Assembly (NCBI GenBank): GCA_002067405.1
Contig: MVRP01000126.1
Location: 1 to 11,890, forward strand
Length of the DNA: 11,890 nucleotides
Direction of reading: 5' to 3'
From: Syntrophorhabdaceae bacterium PtaU1.Bin034
Lineage (GTDB): Bacteria; Desulfobacterota_G; Syntrophorhabdia; Syntrophorhabdales; WCHB1-27
Shown in pieces: positions 1-6,600 of the stretch. The notes under the pieces were generated by a model. The model searched no databases and was not told the origin of the DNA. It saw only the letters and a list, made by a program, of their open reading frames with translations. The first letter of the stretch is position 1; each line of letters begins with the position of its first letter. Position numbers and translations under genes: made by a program.

Positions 1-57
1 GTTGCCGAGTCCTGCTTCTCTGCCTGTGTAGCTGGTTCTTTGTTTGCGTCTTCATGG

Positions 58-264
58 TTACCCCCTTCTCGCTTTCCCGTATAGCTTCTCAACGAATTCA
101 TTAAGATCCTTTTCGGAAATTCTCCATTGCTTACCGAGCTTCGCCGCTTTAATACCGTTTTCCTTATCGTGCAAATACTTCAGACAAAGGTCTCGTACTG
201 CCCGGGCCTGCATTCCTAATGCACTTGCAACCTCCGCCGTTGTGAAGAACTTTATGGTACCCAT
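58..264 (-). CDS. Small helix-turn-helix DNA-binding protein, excisionase/MerR-like
   Basis: The 68-residue product begins MGTIKFFTTAEVASALGM, the usual opening of the excisionase-type winged HTH: 'T-AEVA--LG' recognition segment (residues 8-18), then a wing with GKQWRISEKDLNEFV at about residues 44-58. Family members bind DNA and act as excisionases (recombination directionality factors) or small repressors. The ATG at 264 is supported by an AAAAGGAG ribosome site (reverse complement of 273-280), about 8 nt upstream. It is transcribed away from the tRNA-Val fragment at 617-663 and toward the left edge, where a partner integrase may lie outside the window. Family assignment is from sequence pattern; the excision role is inferred from the neighbouring attachment-like site. 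It could equally be a repressor or an antitoxin-type regulator. Confidence 0.75.
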   Translation of the reverse strand: MGTIKFFTTAEVASALGMQARAVRDLCLKYLHDKENGIKAAKLGKQWRISEKDLNEFVEKLYGKARRG

Positions 265-616
265 GTGTTAATCTCCTTTTTGTCTCGTTTTGGATTGACG
301 ATATATGATCTAAGTAGGTGTTAATACTTGATGTTTGGTGTACTATACAGAGCCACCCTTCGAATCGTTGGTATTCCTTGTTTGCCGCAACCGTAGTACA
401 AAAACGGGTCAGATGGACGCCTTTGTTTTCAAGGCTTGGAACATCATTGGACGCTACCGCAGCAAAAACAAAGGTCACGTTGTTTATTTCCTGTTTACTG
501 AAAGGCCGGAAATGAGGGGAAAAGCCAGGAAAACCGCCTCTCCTCTGAAAAGCGAAAAACGGAAGGTTAGCAATAACTTGGAAACCTTTGCAATACCAAT
601 AACTTAGCCTTGCAGA
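265..616. other. Gene-free stretch between HTH gene and tRNA-Val fragment
   Basis: I see no convincing gene here. Open frames crossing it lack family resemblance and good ribosome sites. It must hold the promoter of the minus-strand HTH gene. A short inverted repeat, AAGTA(312-316)/TACTT(325-329), lies there and could be an operator, but it is too short to claim. The right part carries two copies of CAATAACTT just before the tRNA fragment. Confidence 0.4.
571..605 (+). repeat. Two direct copies of CAATAACTT beside the tRNA fragment
   Basis: CAATAACTT occurs at 571-579 and 597-605, 26 bp apart, ending 11 bp before the tRNA-Val half. AATAACTT(A) recurs at 7731-7739 and inverted at 7666-7674, beside the second tRNA-like sequence. 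Tyrosine integrases bind short repeated arm-type sites next to their core site, so these could be arm sites. That is inference from position and repetition; the words are AT-rich and short. Confidence 0.35.
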
Positions 617-663
617 CCTTGACGCGGTAGAGGTCAGGGGTTCAACACCCCTCGCGCCTACCA
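617..663 (+). other. 3' half of tRNA-Val(GAC): probable integration (att) site remnant
   Basis: The sequence reads as the 3' half of a tRNA. CC (617-618) leads into an anticodon loop TTGACGC (619-625, anticodon GAC), then GGTAG, a short variable region AGGTC (631-635), T stem AGGGG (636-640), T loop TTCAACA (641-647), T stem CCCCT (648-652), acceptor strand CGCGCCT, discriminator A and encoded CCA (661-663). Upstream bases do not form the matching D arm, acceptor 5' strand or full anticodon stem, so this is not a functional tRNA gene. Tyrosine-recombinase elements commonly recombine within the anticodon loop or T arm and leave such a 3' copy. The integrase remnant starting about 15-110 bp to the right supports this. 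Amino-acid identity rests on the GAC loop and is fairly secure. Confidence 0.75.
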
Positions 664-711
664 TTTTAGCCTTGAAATTACTCATCTTTCGAACCAGCCT
701 TTTTTTCTGTG

Positions 712-736
712 GACAGGTCAGAGACGGTTTTTAGAG
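712..736 (+). repeat. 25-bp imperfect direct repeat, copy 1
   Basis: GACAGGTCAGAGACGGTTTT and the following TAGAG match the stretch at 7628-7652 at 21 of 25 positions (mismatches at 5, 6, 16 and 24). It lies 48 bp right of the tRNA-Val fragment. The word resembles ends or flanks of transposable elements, but I cannot name a family. The second copy is close to the other tRNA-like sequence. Confidence 0.5.
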
Positions 737-772
737 ACACTACTTTTAAGGTCACTTTGTCGATCTCCACTC

Positions 773-1006
773 TCAGGCTGTCGGGTTCGGGAATACCCAC
801 GCTTCGCCTATAGCCTCTGACTTGCGGGCCTTTAGATAATCCAAGGCTTCTGGATGAATCGGGATAATGAGAGGCTTTGCTTTTTTTCCCTTTCTTCGGG
901 GCATATAGTCGTCTTTTGAAAAGGTGGCATGTATCGTGATTGACTCAGAATCAATATCTATGTCCTTGCATTTCAGGACCCTTGCTTCTCCGGGCCTGCC
1001 CATCCC
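773..1006 (-). pseudogene. Tyrosine recombinase (phage-type integrase) catalytic-domain fragment
   Basis: The C-terminal about 77 residues of a 170-residue open frame (stop at 773) read [17 protein letters not shown] near the start. This is the box I region of phage integrases, with the catalytic Arg in [24 protein letters not shown] follows as in the central catalytic domain. The protein stops at [10 protein letters not shown], before the box II His-x-x-Arg and the catalytic Tyr, so it is inactive. Upstream the frame continues into unrelated IstB sequence, so the integrase N-terminus is missing. A second open stretch in another frame on the same strand, running to TAA at 678-680 only 14 bp from the tRNA 3' end, may be the displaced integrase tail; integrase genes often end this close to their att site. 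Reading toward the tRNA 3' end is a usual island layout. Confidence 0.7.
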
Positions 1007-1108
1007 GCCGACCTCGAACAAGCGTTCCGTTTTTGTCCGAACGGTCCCGGCTCTTCCGTCCCCGGCCGCCCTTAATCTAAAAGAGTGTTCGACCTCAGTC
1101 AATCCCAA

Positions 1109-1279
1109 GTGCGTCTTCCTCATCGATTCCCCCGTCAGTATGATCTTGTGCGCGTTATGGACGATTCTGTCGCAGATGGCGTCCGCAAAGGTAGGATCGC
1201 CGATCGCGTCGTGCCATAAGTCGAGCGGAAGCTGACTCGCAATTATGGTGGACCTCGTCTGGTGCCTATCCTCCATGAT
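1109..1279 (-). pseudogene. istB: IS21-family helper ATPase IstB, C-terminal fragment
   Basis: The first about 59 residues of the frame starting at 1285 carry [19 protein letters not shown], then [20 protein letters not shown] and GESMRKTH. This is the recognisable end of IstB, the AAA+ ATPase that assists the IstA transposase. The Walker A and B regions, which would precede it, are absent. The few codons upstream of residue 3 are not IstB-like, so the break lies near 1279. Downstream it runs in frame through about 35 unassigned residues into the integrase fragment. The matching istA piece lies at 2275-2388 on the same strand, about 1 kb upstream, as expected for one IS21 element split by other DNA. 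Non-functional. Confidence 0.8.
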
Positions 1280-1467
1280 CGTCATTGGTCTATCGTTCAG
1301 CTTCTTCGCCTCTTCGGAGATGGCGGCTTGAGCTCAGCCAGGCTGAAGAACGTCCTGTTACGGAGCGATGCCAAGATGCGCCTTTGTGCCTGGAGCACCC
1401 GCCGACTCCACCTTCGCCTTGGACAAAGCCATCAACTACACAGAGTGAGAAGCATGAGAAGCGATTA

Positions 1468-1650
1468 TTCAGGGTGACCCACCCCTTTCATCCTCTCCAC
1501 GGTCGGGAGTTCGAGGTGATCGAGTGGGGAGAAGAACGGGTTTACTTCCTGGACGCCACAGGGCATATGCAGCGGCTTCCGGTCTCGTGGACGGATGTAG
1601 CAGGAGAAGATCCCTTCGTGACCGTCGCGGCGGGTCGTTCACCTCTGCGG
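1468..1650 (+). pseudogene. DUF5372-like small protein, truncated
   Basis: In the frame running 1285-1746, residues from 1468 on read RVTHPFHPLHGREFEV, then WGEERVYFLDATGHMQRLP and SWTDVAGEDPF, ending AAGRSPLR at 1650. I recognise this as the DUF5372 pattern, a family of about 100 residues of unknown function often found beside large serine recombinases. Family members normally continue past 'AAGRS' into a short helical tail; here that tail is replaced by recombinase sequence in another frame. The 60 residues in front of 1468 resemble nothing I know and look like read-through. It is probably a decayed accessory gene of the recombinase module that follows. Family name is from memory of the motif. 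Confidence 0.55.
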
Positions 1651-1652
1651 CC

Positions 1653-2274
1653 GCCCTGGCACAGGATTTTCCACGTCTGTGGAACGACCCCCGGACCCCG
1701 AATCGGGAACGGAAGCGTATGGTTCGACTGCTGCTGGAAGACGTGACCCTGAACAAGGGAAGCGAAATTACCGCTCACGTTCGCTTCAAGGGAGGTACAA
1801 GCCAGACGCTCTCATGGCCGCTTCCGCCGCCAATTGGCGAACTGCGCAAGAACCCTGCGTACATCGTAGCCGAGGTAGACAGGCTGCTCGACGAGTATAC
1901 ACAGGGTTAAATCGCCGCCATCCTGAGCCACAAAGGCATGCATACGGTCGACGGCAAGCCTCTCACGAGGATGAACATACGGTATATCCAAGAAACGTAT
2001 GGCCTTCTTTCGCGTTATGATCGTCTGAGGAATCGTGGTATGCTCACCATGGCGGAGATGGGTGAACGGCTCAAACATCGCCCCCTTGGCGGTGAAATGC
2101 TGGAACCAGGCGGGACTCTTGATGTCCCATCCCTACAATGACAAGAATGAGTGTCTTTTTGAACCTCCCGGCGACAATACGCCGGTCAGAAGCAAGCATA
2201 AAGGCCTGGTTGCCGCTCTACGCCAGACGCGTCTGTCCCGAAAAGTTACTCCCAAACATCATGAGGAGGTGTAG
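1653..2274 (+). pseudogene. Large serine recombinase, C-terminal remnant with nonsense codon and frameshift
   Basis: From 1653 the frame gives ALAQDFPRLWNDPRTP, then RERKRMVRLLLEDVTL and ITAHVRFKGG, typical of the region after the zinc ribbon of large serine recombinases. It continues to EVDRLLDEYTQG, hits TAA at 1908-1910 where relatives have Glu (GEIAAIL), and goes on in the same frame with YGLLSRYDRLRNRGMLTMAE, the C-terminal HTH. At 2073-2075 an extra A in an AAA run shifts the frame; the protein resumes one frame over as NIAPLAVKCWNQAGLL, then NECLFEPPGDNTPV, and ends at 2274. The N-terminal resolvase domain with its catalytic Ser is absent, so it cannot recombine DNA. It lies antiparallel between the IS21 istB and istA fragments and directly follows the DUF5372-like piece. 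Confidence 0.8.
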
Positions 2275-2388
2275 TGTGAAGCCTTGCCCTTATCCCGGGC
2301 TTTCTTGATCCTCGCCGGCAGGACGGCCACATGGTAGTGTTCCGCCATGGCCGCAAGGTTCTGTTGATGTCTGGCTCGTAATAAGAGG
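2275..2388 (-). pseudogene. istA: IS21-family transposase IstA, internal fragment
   Basis: The reverse complement reads YYEPDINRTL near 2380-2355, then after a one-base frame change AAMAEHYHVAVLPARIKKAR followed by DKGKA, ending near 2278. This is the central RNase H-fold part of IstA, where relatives have YEPDxNPTY, AEHYGxAVxPAR and PRDKAKVE. Upstream and downstream parts are lost. The break at 2278 coincides with the end of the opposing recombinase remnant. The fragment is too short for a standard ORF call. It is on the same strand and in the expected order relative to the IstB fragment at 1109-1279. Confidence 0.7.
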
Positions 2389-2417
2389 GATGGGTAACTC
2401 CTGACTTCAAATTATCA

Positions 2418-2448
2418 GGTTTATGTGCCCGTCTCGGTTATGTGCCCC
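2418..2448. repeat. Tandem GGTT(T)ATGTGCCC words, possible IS21 end
   Basis: GGTTTATGTGCCC (2418-2430) is followed 18 bp on by GGTTATGTGCCCC (2436-2448). IS21-family elements carry several short repeats inside each end as transposase binding sites, and this pair lies on the istA-proximal side of the IS21 fragments where the end should be. No matching inverted copy is seen near the IstB fragment. Assignment is inferred. Confidence 0.4.
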
Positions 2449-2556
2449 AACGCTCCGACTGAGCTGCAATTACACGGAGGATCTCTTCCTTTCGGCAACA
2501 TAATTTTTACATGACCAGTATAGACTTTCTCCATCAAACATTTAGAATATGTATCA

Positions 2557-3714
2557 ATGCGCGGAAATTTTAGAGGGCAATCCTTTCCGAACCACGAGGG
2601 CGATCATCCTGTTTGTGCCATTCTTGGAGGAGGTCGCGGCGCACACGTATTTGCTGCTCTCCTCGCTGGCCGGAGGCCTGATATTGCTGTTCGCGTTCTT
2701 ACCCGAACCGCCGATCAATGGAACGAAGGTCTTCGGGATTCCGAGGAAGGTATCAGGTGCGTTGATATCCAGGACGAAACAACCATTTGTGGAAAACCCG
2801 TCCTGGTCAGCAATGATCCCTCTGTAGTTCTTCCCCAAGCCCGGTATATAGTCTTTATCGGTTTCCAGAACGACCACGAGAAATTCCTTCGACAAGCTGC
2901 ACCCTACATTACGCCCGGTTGTATAATCGGCGCCCTCAATTGCGGATGCGGGTTCAAATGCATGTGCAAGCACGTATTGGGGTCCGAGATCTTCTCCAAA
3001 GTTGTATTTTTTGCTACTTCCACGCTGCCATGGGCATGTCGCACTAATACCTACGGGAAAGAAGTCACAGTTTTCGCCAAGAAAGAGTATGTTGTCTCAT
3101 CTGTTCATCCCCGAAGCGAAGAAAAAAGGGTTATGGCCTTTTTGAATTCTGTGTTTTGTGATCATCCGGTCCTCAATACGGATAATTTCCTTGCCTTGGA
3201 GTTGATGAATCCCGGTTCCATACTCCATCCAACCATTTCACGGGGAATTATCCGTCGCCATGGTGATACCCTGCCGTGGGAGCACGAGCCCTGGTTTTAC
3301 CGCGACCTTGATGACTTGACCGTTCGTGAAGTGACTACCCTGAGCAACGAGTATCTTGTCCTTAAAGGGGTGCTTTTCGATCGTTTTGGCATTGATCTGT
3401 CCTCTGTTATCCCCATTCGCGACTGGCTTACCCGGTCCTATCCTCAGGACGTGGTGGACAAAACCAACTTTAAGACCATGCTCACCTCGAATCGCCCTTA
3501 TAGGGTCGCGGCACTGCCCTGCGTCAAGCAGGCGGACGGCAAATACCTCCCGGACTACGAACACCGTTACGTCCGCGAGGAAATCCCGTGCAGCAGTGTG
3601 GTTATCAAGGGAATTGCAGTGCTCGCCGGCGTGCTGACTCCGCAGCTTGATGAAATAATCGGAAAGCAACCGTATAATCGAGCGCCTTCCCCGCTACCTC
3701 GATACGGTCCGTGA
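2557..3714 (+). CDS. Opine/octopine dehydrogenase-family NAD(P) oxidoreductase, C-terminus replaced
   Basis: The family reductively condenses an amino acid and an alpha-keto acid using NAD(P)H. The N-terminus has a Rossmann nucleotide site, CAILGGGRGAHVFAALLAGR (about residues 20-39), and YIVFIGFQNDHEKFLRQAAP at about 98-117. The octopine/nopaline dehydrogenase helical domain follows from about residue 200: NPGSILHPTISRG, with the conserved Asn and the HP pair, then REVTTLSNEYLVLKGVLFDR. The end, LTPQLDEIIG, is the usual final helix, but the last 20 or so family residues are missing and KQPYNRAPSPLPRYGP is out-of-frame read-through of the next fragment. The start at 2557 lacks a clear ribosome site; a TAGAAT box (2543-2548) lies just upstream. 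Exact substrate unknown. It may be active if the C-terminal loss is tolerated. Confidence 0.72.
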   Translation: MRGNFRGQSFPNHEGDHPVCAILGGGRGAHVFAALLAGRRPDIAVRVLTRTADQWNEGLRDSEEGIRCVDIQDETTICGKPVLVSNDPSVVLPQARYIVFIGFQNDHEKFLRQAAPYITPGCIIGALNCGCGFKCMCKHVLGSEIFSKVVFFATSTLPWACRTNTYGKEVTVFAKKEYVVSSVHPRSEEKRVMAFLNSVFCDHPVLNTDNFLALELMNPGSILHPTISRGIIRRHGDTLPWEHEPWFYRDLDDLTVREVTTLSNEYLVLKGVLFDRFGIDLSSVIPIRDWLTRSYPQDVVDKTNFKTMLTSNRPYRVAALPCVKQADGKYLPDYEHRYVREEIPCSSVVIKGIAVLAGVLTPQLDEIIGKQPYNRAPSPLPRYGP

Positions 3715-4359
3715 GGAAGAAGCGGTGGCCGAGATGTCTCTCGACGGTTACTCCGGCCGGGCCGCCGTCACGGCTGCGCCGTTAAAGCTGGACGATCTGC
3801 ACAATGCCTCTCTCGACCTCGGGAAGGAGATTAACGGCATGCTGGCTGAGCTTTTGGCTGCGGCGTGGGATAAGAGAGTTCCGAGCGCCTTCTGCAGATA
3901 CAGAACAGGCACCAGGCGGTGATGGACCTATCTTCGATGATCAGGCACCTGGTAGGCCACCTTAAGGCGAGCACCCGCATCCGGGGGCTCGACACCCTCT
4001 GTTTCTGCATGGGTGAGGCCCTTCACACGATGCTCTACCTGGCCGCCGAAACGGCCGCATCTGCAGACGTGAACGCTTACGAGCTGCTCCTGGGGCTGAC
4101 GTCCGACAACGGCAAGCTCATGGAGAGCGCCCGCAATTCCTACCTGCAGAAAGAGCAGAACGGCTCATCGGAGGCCAAGGCGGCCCTGCTCCTTCTGACG
4201 AACTATTTCCAGCGGGCCGTATGGCTCTTGCACCGCTGGACCCAGTATGGCGCCGAGAAGCTGTCGGCAGCGAACGTCCGACCCCCGATTTTCGAGGAAC
4301 GTTATTTCAGCGTCGAGCCGAGCGTCTGTTTGATAGAGACTCTGAGCGGAGGCTGGTAG
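3659..4359 (+). pseudogene. Helical protein fragment resembling the C-terminal PhoU-like part of a Na/Pi symporter; frameshifted
   Basis: The frame opens at 3659 with SESNRIIERLPRYLDTVREE, without a start codon of its own, and runs to LLAAAWDK near 3873. There one base appears lost: the protein resumes one frame over as ESSERLLQIQNRHQAVMDLS and continues to GGW at 4359. Joined, it gives about 230 mostly helical residues with no membrane segment. The distal part, YELLLGLTSDNGKLMESARN then LTNYFQRAVWLLHRW, resembles the cytoplasmic C-terminus of Na/Pi cotransporter-family proteins; this is a recollection of pattern, not a search. The membrane domains that should precede it are absent and the opine dehydrogenase frame ends across the same junction. 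A PhoU-like orphan or unrelated hypothetical is possible. Confidence 0.45.
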
Positions 4360-4491
4360 CTTCACAATGTGTTGATGACAGTGACTTGACGTTCCTTCCC
4401 GAGACGGTGGCGAACTCATACTGCATTTCCTGTGAATCAGCCGTCGAGAGCAGGCCGTAATTAGCTGCGCGAACTCTTCGCATCCGCTGTA

Positions 4492-5214
4492 TTAGCCTGG
4501 TTCGGCGATGCCTTGTGTAAGAAGAGCTACCAACTCCTTCGGTTTCGACAGCATAACATCATGCCCAGCTTTGATATCTTGAATCACCCCGCCAAGTTTT
4601 ACCGCGAAGCGGAGACACACATCAAAGGGGAGATTCTGATCATTTCGACAGATTATATAGCGTGAGATGGAACTGATGGAACGGGCCCCATGCCGCGCAG
4701 GTTCAAGGTAGGGAGCAAGCGGCTGAGGGGTCAACTTCGCGTAGGCGGTACGGGCTGCAGCATCGCTAAGGTCACTGAAAAAGCGTTGGCGAGCGGTATG
4801 ATAGGCGAGCATTAACGAGTGCTCAGGAGATGCTTCGGCAAGGCGGTAGTATTCGGGAGTCCGGTCCGATGCCACTACATCGATCGCTCGCTCTCCCCGG
4901 TCAAGGACATAAGCAGCGATGAAAACAACCTCACGAACCCTTTCCCTATTTGCCGCAACAACATCGGGCAGAATGATTCCTGCGAGCGAATGACCTACAA
5001 GCACCAAGTCCTGAAGGTCTTTCTCATGTACGAAGGAGTTCACTGCCACCACATATGAGTTGAATGTAATACTCGCGCGAGGTGTAGAGTCATGGCCTCC
5101 CCCAGGCAAATCGAGAGCATGGCCTTCGTTTCCAAGGCGATTCAGTTCCCGGATCACACCTTCCCAGCACCAAGCTCCATGCGAACCGCCGTGAACTAAA
5201 AGAAAATCGCTCAT
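4492..5214 (-). CDS. Alpha/beta-fold hydrolase (esterase-like)
   Basis: The 240-residue protein starts MSDFLLVHGGSHGAWCWEGV, the HGG oxyanion region at the N-terminus typical of small cytoplasmic esterases of the Abhydrolase_6, EstC and plant methylesterase type. The nucleophile elbow is GHSLAG (Ser76). The likely acid is Asp192 in CRNDQNLP, and His218 in AGHDVML completes the triad, all correctly spaced. The frame extends 79 codons further upstream, but that part has no family resemblance; the ATG at 5214 matches the family start and follows a weak GAGAAG ribosome site. Length is normal and no disruption is seen, so this is one of the few intact genes in the island. It is convergent with the genes to its left and divergent from fic. 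Substrate unknown. Confidence 0.85.
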   Translation of the reverse strand: MSDFLLVHGGSHGAWCWEGVIRELNRLGNEGHALDLPGGGHDSTPRASITFNSYVVAVNSFVHEKDLQDLVLVGHSLAGIILPDVVAANRERVREVVFIAAYVLDRGERAIDVVASDRTPEYYRLAEASPEHSLMLAYHTARQRFFSDLSDAAARTAYAKLTPQPLAPYLEPARHGARSISSISRYIICRNDQNLPFDVCLRFAVKLGGVIQDIKAGHDVMLSKPKELVALLTQGIAEPG

Positions 5215-5500
5215 AGACTTCTCATACAAAAGTGCCGCTGCATATGAACAATTTAAGCACGGTATTAGCCAAAATCTCCAAGATCGATCCTTAGGATTCG
5301 CCACCGGGCCATCGCGGATCACCGAACGTGGTACTGCCGGGTTTTTCTGCTCTCGTGTAACATCTATTGGGCCTCGCCTCCAGCCGACCCTTCCGCTGGC
5401 CCGACCATAATGACCGAAACACACCAGCCAGGGAACCAAAAGAAGCAACATTGATCAGCTTGTGAGAACCAAGATTTTTGATCGCGTGGAGGTAACGCAT

Positions 5501-5523
5501 CCCAATCCCCTGAAGGGGATGGG
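5501..5523. repeat. GC-rich hairpin
   Basis: CCC-A-ATCCCC (5501-5510), loop TGAA (5511-5514), GGGGAT-GGG (5515-5523) form a nine-pair stem with one bulged A. There is no T tract on either side, so it is not a standard terminator. Function is unknown. Confidence 0.5.
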
Positions 5524-5688
5524 CTTTGAAGCCTTGGGTTACTTAGGAGGCATGCATGCAGAAATTATGTGAGAGACGGATAACCAACACACGCCGGAAT
5601 ATTCCGCACATTCCGCGCAACCGCAGTCTGAACCGGAGTGATGCCGACGGGAACAGTCTCTTCGTGGACCCTGTTTGGCGGCGAACGT

Positions 5689-5715
5689 CTTGCAGCCGTT
5701 TTTTTGTGATATAAT
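5689..5715 (+). promoter_or_regulatory. Promoter-like box for fic
   Basis: A perfect TATAAT (5710-5715) lies 11 bp before the fic ATG. The best -35 is CTTGCA (5689-5694), with a short 15-bp spacer. The predicted transcript start falls within a few bases of the ATG, implying a leaderless or near-leaderless message. The -10 is clear, the -35 weak. Confidence 0.4.
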
Positions 5716-5725
5716 TTGAAAAGAA

Positions 5726-6547
5726 ATGGCCATGCGATTTCTTGACGGGTTAGACGACGATATCAAAAAAAATCTTCTCGAAGAACTCAGAGTTTTGTGG
5801 ACCTACTCGTCCACTACTATTGAAGGCAACACGTTGACCCTCGGAGAAACAGCCTTTGTGCTGAAAGAAGGTCTCACGATTCAGGGGAAACCCTTGAAGG
5901 ATCATCGTGATGTTGAGGGACACGCGCGGGCCGTTGATTTATTGCTTTCTCTGGTCAACAAAGACACTTTTGTCACGCAGGACCTGTTCGACCTACACCG
6001 GCTTGTTATGAATGAACAATTGCTCGATGTACTCAAGCCCGTTGGGGACTGGAAAAAGGAAAACAATTCAACAAACGTGACGCTCGCTAACAAACAACAG
6101 ATCATGGAGTTTTCCAATTTTTGGGAAGTTCCAGAGCTCATGACGCGTTGGCTCGCGCTGTTGAATTATCAAGTTCAAATGGACGGAGAACCGGAAGACG
6201 TGCTTTCGGCTTATGCGCGACTTCACATCTCCTTTACAACTATTCATCCCTTTTGGGATGGCAACGGTAGGGTCGCGAGGCTGGTCTCCAATCTGCCATG
6301 TTTGAAAGCTGGTTATCCTCCGATTGTTATCGACAATGGAAGACGTTATGAGTACCTCACAACGCTTGCAGAACATGTTTTGGCGAACGGAGTCCCGAAC
6401 AGAAAAACAGAAATCATCCATGAAAGCCCTTCCTTGGAAAGATTCCGTTCTTTTTGCGGGGAGTGTTGGGAGAAAAGCCAGACACTTGTCCGCGAAGCCC
6501 ATGAGCTTCAAAAGAACAGAAGAGAAAAGGCAAAACTTTTTCTATAG
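5726..6547 (+). CDS. fic: Fic-domain protein (class II, N-terminal inhibitory motif), probable AMP-transferase
   Basis: Fic enzymes transfer AMP or another nucleotide moiety to hydroxyl side chains of target proteins. The core motif HPFWDGNGR is at residues 174-182, with catalytic His174 and Arg182, followed by VARL. The inhibitory-helix motif (S/T)xxxE(G/N) appears as STTIEG at 29-34 (Glu33), so the protein is class II and self-inhibited; IEGNTLTLGE is typical of this group. There is no separate antitoxin gene, as expected for class II. Length 273 aa is short but complete; relatives have 20-30 more N-terminal residues. An in-frame stop at 5717-5719 excludes an upstream start, and no clear ribosome site is seen. 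It is more AT-rich than its neighbours, and it has its own -10 box and terminator, suggesting an independently acquired unit. The protein target is unknown. Confidence 0.92.
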   Translation: MAMRFLDGLDDDIKKNLLEELRVLWTYSSTTIEGNTLTLGETAFVLKEGLTIQGKPLKDHRDVEGHARAVDLLLSLVNKDTFVTQDLFDLHRLVMNEQLLDVLKPVGDWKKENNSTNVTLANKQQIMEFSNFWEVPELMTRWLALLNYQVQMDGEPEDVLSAYARLHISFTTIHPFWDGNGRVARLVSNLPCLKAGYPPIVIDNGRRYEYLTTLAEHVLANGVPNRKTEIIHESPSLERFRSFCGECWEKSQTLVREAHELQKNRREKAKLFL

Positions 6548-6570
6548 CCTCTACTCCATCCGAACCTTCT

Positions 6571-6600
6571 AAAAGGGCGCCTTTTTGGAGCCCTTTTTTT
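6571..6600 (+). terminator. Rho-independent terminator after fic
   Basis: AAAAGGGC (6571-6578) pairs with GCCCTTTT (6590-6597), with two further C-G pairs inside around a G-A mismatch and a TTTTT loop, followed by a T run to 6600. It lies 24 bp after the fic stop codon. Confidence 0.85.

Larger units (their letters stand above)
5215..5725. other. Gene-poor divergent intergenic region (hydrolase / fic)
   Basis: No gene is supported. The upstream extension of the hydrolase frame looks non-coding. A plus-strand frame near 5448-5570 reads VEVTHPNPLKGMGFEALGY before stopping, and a 52-codon ORF at 5556-5714 has a perfect AGGAGG 5 nt upstream of its ATG; neither resembles a known family. They may be relics of a lost gene. 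The region contains a GC-rich hairpin (5501-5523) and the fic promoter-like box. Confidence 0.4.

Noticed and set aside
164..685. Minus-strand 173-residue frame containing GARGVEPLTSTASRS
   Set aside because: This is translation of the antisense of a tRNA 3' end, a well-known false gene; the rest crosses non-coding DNA and the excisionase-like gene.
2554..2973. Minus-strand 139-residue frame
   Set aside because: It is a shadow of the opine dehydrogenase gene, whose plus-strand frame has clear motifs.
5215..5451. N-terminal 79-residue extension of the alpha/beta hydrolase, with an apparent hydrophobic start
   Set aside because: It has no family resemblance; the family start MSDFLLVHGG coincides with ATG 5214.
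5556..5714. 52-codon plus-strand ORF with an ideal AGGAGG site
   Set aside because: The protein is of low quality, very Arg/Asn/Ser-rich, and ends inside the fic promoter; the ribosome site alone is not enough.
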